Assembly: GCF_905332535.1 (NCBI RefSeq) | Contig: NZ_CAJOCF010000001.1 | Location: forward strand, 521,219 to 585,218 | Source: Latilactobacillus fragifolii | GTDB lineage: Bacteria; Bacillota; Bacilli; Lactobacillales; Lactobacillaceae | Length of the DNA: 64,000 bases | Direction of reading: 5' to 3' | Notes under the pieces: model-generated | What the model saw: the letters and a program-made list of their open reading frames with translations, nothing else | What the model was told of the DNA's origin: nothing | Databases searched by the model: none | Position numbers and translations under genes: made by a program | Shown: positions 60,367 to 64,000 of the stretch, piece after piece | Position numbering within the stretch: the first letter of the stretch is position 1 | How the letters are laid out: the number at the start of each line of letters is the position of its first letter

Positions 60367-60625
60367 AAAAAAGTCCCAGCAATCTTTAATAAAATAAAGA
60401 CTACTGGGACGAAATATCATTTTTTCGCGGTACCACCCGTGTTATATTTTGAAAGTGCACTTTCAAAATATCACTCTAGATTTTAACGTAAATCCAACGT
60501 ACGATTTAATGAAACGAAAAGTGTAATTCGACTTAGAAACATATATCAGGTCTCACCAAATCCCGACTCTCTGTAATAGTGGTTACTAATTCTACTGCGC
60601 TTTTCAATCGCTCTATTAACTTATG
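60367..60625 (-). ncRNA. T-box leader of tyrS
   Basis: The T-box sequence GGGTGGTACCGCG lies at 60426-60439 (minus strand). Behind it is a terminator (stem gtcccag / ctgggac, 60373-60410, then six T). Upstream lies a stem I region with GCGCAGTAGAA and GGTGAGACC, with UAU (Tyr) as probable specifier, and an 11-bp hairpin at 60452-60472. Uncharged tRNA-Tyr should promote antitermination. Confidence 0.93.
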
Positions 60626-60630
60626 TGCTT

Positions 60631-60659
60631 ATCATAGTTCACACGATAAACAAAGTCAA
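60631..60659 (-). promoter_or_regulatory. tyrS promoter
   Basis: On the minus strand, TTGACT (60654-60659), a 17-base spacer and TATGAT (60631-60636). Confidence 0.8.
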
Positions 60660-60746
60660 CACTTTTGGGCTATTTTTTTATAAACTTGGACGATTTTATT
60701 CTAATTTAAATCTAATCAAATTAAAATCACCCTATTTTACTTTAAA

Positions 60747-60947
60747 TTAAAGTTTTACAACATTCGCAGCTTGTGGTCCCCGTGTCCCCTCAACGATGTC
60801 GAATTCAACCGCTTGACCTTCTTCTAATGACTTGAAACCTTCGTCTTGGATCGCACTGAAATGAACGAAGATATCGTCTTGACCTTCTACTGAAATAAAG
60901 CCAAAACCCTTTTCATTGTTAAACCATTTTACTGTTCCTTTTTCCAT
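60747..60947 (-). CDS. Cold-shock protein (CspA family)
   Basis: 66 aa single-stranded nucleic-acid-binding OB fold. RNP1 is KGFGFI and RNP2 is DIFVHF. It starts at the ATG 60945-60947 ([10 protein letters not shown]) behind AAGGAG; the open frame upstream is not coding. It acts as an RNA chaperone. Paralogues are usual, so I give no number. Confidence 0.96.
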   Translation of the reverse strand: MEKGTVKWFNNEKGFGFISVEGQDDIFVHFSAIQDEGFKSLEEGQAVEFDIVEGTRGPQAANVVKL

Positions 60948-61052
60948 GATGTTACTCCTTTTAAATCCACAATTATTATTTAGCACCAGAATTGGTAATC
61001 TAAACAAGTCAATTGTACGCGATTTTGTAACCGCATGCAAGCGCAAAATAAA

Positions 61053-62093
61053 TTAATTAAGTTTATAGCGAGTACGCCGTTGATATTGTTCACCAGGGTG
61101 CAAAACAATATTCCCAAACGCACTATGATGAATGGCATCTGGCATCATTTGAGCTTCCATCGCCACTGCTTGGTGGGGTTGAATTGCCTGATTCGTTAAG
61201 TTCGGTTCAGCACCGAATCCGTTAGCAGTATAAACGACGATTGCATTGCCTTCCGTGTTGATTGTGATTGAACGACCACTTTTAGGATCGCGTAAAACCG
61301 CATCCGCTTTATTTGGCATGTGATTCAGCAAGAATGGGTGATCAAAACCACCAACCAATTGAGTTTGCTCATTTTCGCTGTCAAAAGCTTCTTGTAAAGC
61401 TCGCGCCTGGCGTAGATCAAAGACCGACCCCACTACTGATGCTAATTCACCGGTTGGCAAACCATCTGGTTGAATTGTCCCAAAGCGATCACTATCGATT
61501 TGCAACGTGTGTTGGCCAACAAATTGGTCGAAATCACCCGTCAAATTCAGATAGACATGGCATGTTGGATTAAACAATGTGGTTTTGTCAGTCGTTGCTT
61601 GATAGTCAATTAGCCATTCATTGGCCTCATTTAACGTATAAGTTGTTGTTACCGCTAAATTACCAGGAAAGCCGTTTTCACCGTCTGGACTAGTTAATGT
61701 GAAAACAACGCTAATCGCGTCCTCTTTTTCAACCACTGATGACTGCCAAACTTGTGATTCAAAACTATTTGGACCGCCATGATTCGTGTTGACACCGTTA
61801 TTAATCGGTGCTTGATAATCATGGCCATCAAGTGTAAAAGCGCCATGGCCAATGCGGCCTGCAACGCGGCCCACTGTCGCACCAAAATAAGCTTGTTGTT
61901 TTACAAAATCCGCTAGATTGTCATAGCCAATGACAACATTGGCCATCTGACCATTTTGATCAGGCATCACCAATTGAGTAATCGTCGCACCATAATCCAT
62001 CACAGCTAATTGATAACCCTGCCGATTCTCTAACCAATACTGCCAAACTGTTTGACCATTTATTTCACCAAATACTTCTCGCCAATACTTCAT
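61053..62093 (-). CDS. galM: Aldose 1-epimerase (galactose mutarotase)
   Basis: Converts beta-D-galactose to the alpha form for galactokinase. It is 346 aa. Catalytic His residues lie in GVNTNHGGPNSF (His) and PTCHVYLNL, and the catalytic Glu near the C-terminus in AVAMEAQMMPDA. It lies 20 bases after galT, last gene of the Leloir operon in this window. Confidence 0.94.
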   Translation of the reverse strand: MKYWREVFGEINGQTVWQYWLENRQGYQLAVMDYGATITQLVMPDQNGQMANVVIGYDNLADFVKQQAYFGATVGRVAGRIGHGAFTLDGHDYQAPINNGVNTNHGGPNSFESQVWQSSVVEKEDAISVVFTLTSPDGENGFPGNLAVTTTYTLNEANEWLIDYQATTDKTTLFNPTCHVYLNLTGDFDQFVGQHTLQIDSDRFGTIQPDGLPTGELASVVGSVFDLRQARALQEAFDSENEQTQLVGGFDHPFLLNHMPNKADAVLRDPKSGRSITINTEGNAIVVYTANGFGAEPNLTNQAIQPHQAVAMEAQMMPDAIHHSAFGNIVLHPGEQYQRRTRYKLN

Positions 62094-62113
62094 GAATGTT
62101 CCTCCTCAATAGG

Positions 62114-63595
62114 TTAAACATGTTGCGTAAATTTGATAAATGCCGCTTGACCTTGTTTGTCACGTTTAAAAACACCAGCATCTTCTAAAACACGCATGAA
62201 AACTTTTCCGACTTCAGTGCGTACCAATTGGATCACGTTATCCGCTGTGATTTCTGCATTGGCAGCTTTAATTTTATCCGCCCAGTCTTGATGATAAGCG
62301 GCCATTTGGTTGGGTTGATCACAGAGATAGTGTTCAACTTCTGCCATTTCAGCTTTGAGCCGTGGCGGCAAAATCGCCAAGCCCATCACTTCAATTAAAC
62401 CAATATTTTCTTTTTTGATATGTTGCACATCGGCATGGGGATGATAAATCCCATCTGGATGTTCTGCGGAAGTTTGATTATCCCGTAACACTAAATCAAT
62501 TTCAAATTGACCATCTCGCATCCGCGCAATCGGCGTAATCGTATGATGCGGTGTCCCATCTGCTGAATGGGCTAAGATTTGGACACTTGGATCACTGTAA
62601 TTTTGCCAAGTGGTTAAAATTTGGGCAGCGAGTGTTTCCAAATGCGTTGCATTCGCACTCGTCAAACGAATGACTGACATTGGCCACTTCACAATCCCCG
62701 CCTGAACATCATCATACCCGTCAAAATGGAGGGGCGTCTCAATGGGGGCCTTAGCCATTGGAAAATCATGACGGCCGCCTTGATAATGTTCATGGGTCAA
62801 AATCGAACCACCGACAATTGGTAAATCAGCGTTACTTCCGGCAAAATAACCGGGAAACTGCTTCACAATCTGTAATAGATTTTTGAAGGTTGTGGCATTA
62901 ATCACCATTGGTTCGTGTTGCCCATCAAGGAAAATCGAATGCTCATTAAAATAAGCATAGGGTGAATATTGAAAGCCCCACGTCTGGTTCGCCAATTCAA
63001 AACGAATGATGCGGTGATTCCGCCGGGCTGGGAAATCTAAGCGCCCTGTATATCCCTCATTTTCCATACATAACTGACACTTCGGATAACCCGTTTGTTT
63101 CATCGTTTTGGCTAACGCAATTTGTTTCGGATCCTTTTCCGGCTTCGATAAATTAATCGTGATTTCTAAGTCGCCATATTGCGTTGGCACTTGATAAGCA
63201 ATATTTTTTGCAATTGCGGCCACCTTAACATAATCGTTGGCCCGACTTAATTCATAAAAATCGGCAAGCGCTTGTTGGGGATCACTTGCATACTGATGCC
63301 AAAAACGGCGATTCACCGCACTTGGTAAGGGCGTCACCAAATCCATTAACTTGGCCCCTAAAATATCTTGTTCTGCCGCTAAATCAGCAATTCGTCCATT
63401 AACGACTGCCAAGTGCAACAAGGCGTCCTTTAATCCGATGAGACTTCGATCAGTCACTGTAACGTCACTGTCTTCTTCACCAACAAGATCTAATACGAGA
63501 TTAAATAAGTATTGTTGGTCTTCTGCTGTATAAAGTGGCTCTTGAAAGGTAATCACTTTTTTAATAAATGTTTGAATCAATTCACTTGCTTGCAT
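62114..63595 (-). CDS. galT: UDP-glucose-hexose-1-phosphate uridylyltransferase (class II)
   Basis: Transfers UMP between glucose-1-P and galactose-1-P. At 493 aa it is the long Firmicutes class II type, unlike the about 350 aa E. coli form. Recognisable are QLCMENEGYTGRLDFPARRNHR and the likely active-site stretch GGSILTHEHYQGGRHDFPM. It lies ten bases after galE and is coupled to galM. Confidence 0.95.
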   Translation of the reverse strand: MQASELIQTFIKKVITFQEPLYTAEDQQYLFNLVLDLVGEEDSDVTVTDRSLIGLKDALLHLAVVNGRIADLAAEQDILGAKLMDLVTPLPSAVNRRFWHQYASDPQQALADFYELSRANDYVKVAAIAKNIAYQVPTQYGDLEITINLSKPEKDPKQIALAKTMKQTGYPKCQLCMENEGYTGRLDFPARRNHRIIRFELANQTWGFQYSPYAYFNEHSIFLDGQHEPMVINATTFKNLLQIVKQFPGYFAGSNADLPIVGGSILTHEHYQGGRHDFPMAKAPIETPLHFDGYDDVQAGIVKWPMSVIRLTSANATHLETLAAQILTTWQNYSDPSVQILAHSADGTPHHTITPIARMRDGQFEIDLVLRDNQTSAEHPDGIYHPHADVQHIKKENIGLIEVMGLAILPPRLKAEMAEVEHYLCDQPNQMAAYHQDWADKIKAANAEITADNVIQLVRTEVGKVFMRVLEDAGVFKRDKQGQAAFIKFTQHV

Positions 63596-63605
63596 ATGCT
63601 TTCCT

Positions 63606-64000
63606 CTACCGATCTGCGTATCCTGCTGGATGATTTAAATGCCAATTCCAGGCGGTTTCAATAATGGCTTCCATGTTATCGTATTGTGGGGTCCACCCTA
63701 ACACGGCGCGGGCTTTGTCACTGGCGGCAATCAAAGTGCTTGGATCACCAGCACGCCGTGGCGCCATTTTAACGGGGATTGCTTTGCCGGTTACGGTGCG
63801 GGCCGCTTCAACAATCTCCATGTTTGAAAACCCAGTTGATGATCCTAAGTTAAACGCGTTACTATCATGGCCAGCTTCAAGATAACCGAGTGCTAAAATA
63901 TGGGCGTCGGCTAAGTCTAAAACGTGGACATAATCACGGACGTTGGTGCCATCTGGGGTCTCATAATCGTCGCCAAAAATCGATAATTGATCGCGCTTTC
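63606..64000 (-). CDS. galE: UDP-glucose 4-epimerase (partial, N-terminus outside window)
   Basis: C-terminal 131 residues of GalE. The visible part ([27 protein letters not shown], then [15 protein letters not shown] and [19 protein letters not shown]) is diagnostic of the extended-SDR epimerase substrate domain. The reading frame runs past the right edge. It interconverts UDP-galactose and UDP-glucose, and is followed by galT and galM. Confidence 0.95.
   Translation of the reverse strand, partial: KRDQLSIFGDDYETPDGTNVRDYVHVLDLADAHILALGYLEAGHDSNAFNLGSSTGFSNMEIVEAARTVTGKAIPVKMAPRRAGDPSTLIAASDKARAVLGWTPQYDNMEAIIETAWNWHLNHPAGYADR

Overview
The window is a gene-dense, low-GC Firmicutes chromosome segment. 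Gene order (typA-ylaN-ftsW, coaD-rsmD, comEA-comEB-comEC-holA, rpoY-rnjA), a complete nickel lactate-racemase (lar) system, a pyruvate dehydrogenase operon and a Leloir galactose operon point to a lactobacillus. The lar system together with a tyramine cluster fits the Latilactobacillus sakei/curvatus group, with L. curvatus the more likely because it is the known tyramine producer. This is inferred from gene content only. There is no phage, insertion sequence, CRISPR array, tRNA or rRNA that I can support.

Layout. 1-14.8 kb is housekeeping, mostly on the minus strand: RNase J2 (partial), rpsO and rpsT, the late competence operon comEA-EB-EC with holA, then typA-ylaN-ftsW-ylbC-like-ylbG-rsmD-coaD-ylbL, preceded by a UPF0223 gene and an inositol monophosphatase. 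14.9-20.1 kb is pdhABCD, with a palindrome inside its promoter. 20.3-21.5 kb holds an M-box magnesium riboswitch in front of a short protein resembling the N-terminal part of a P-type ATPase. 21.5-34.6 kb carries def, a heterodimeric ABC exporter, rpoY-rnjA, a lipid kinase, an Eis-type acetyltransferase, recD2, a TPR protein and a phosphatase. 34.8-39.4 kb has a Rex-like-site-controlled NADH oxidase, mnmA, a DUF1831 gene and a cysteine desulfurase.

39.5-48.3 kb is the lactate racemase region. On the minus strand run larA-larB-larC1/C2-larD-(unknown 101 aa gene)-larE. On the plus strand run larR and the nickel uptake genes larMN-larQ-larO. LarA racemises lactate using a nickel-pincer nucleotide made by LarB, LarC and LarE. 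LarD moves lactate, LarMNQO imports nickel, and LarR senses lactate. LarC depends on a -1 frameshift at A_AAA_AAC, and larQ appears to start at AUU.

48.5-52.1 kb holds mtnN, a Nudix hydrolase and an xpaC-telA pair. 52.4-60.7 kb holds an MFS exporter and a tyramine cluster, tyrS (with a T-box leader)-tdcA-tyrP-nhaC, which decarboxylates tyrosine for acid resistance and proton motive force. 60.7-64 kb has a cold-shock protein and galM-galT-galE (the last cut by the window edge). Most operons end in clear intrinsic terminators, listed below.
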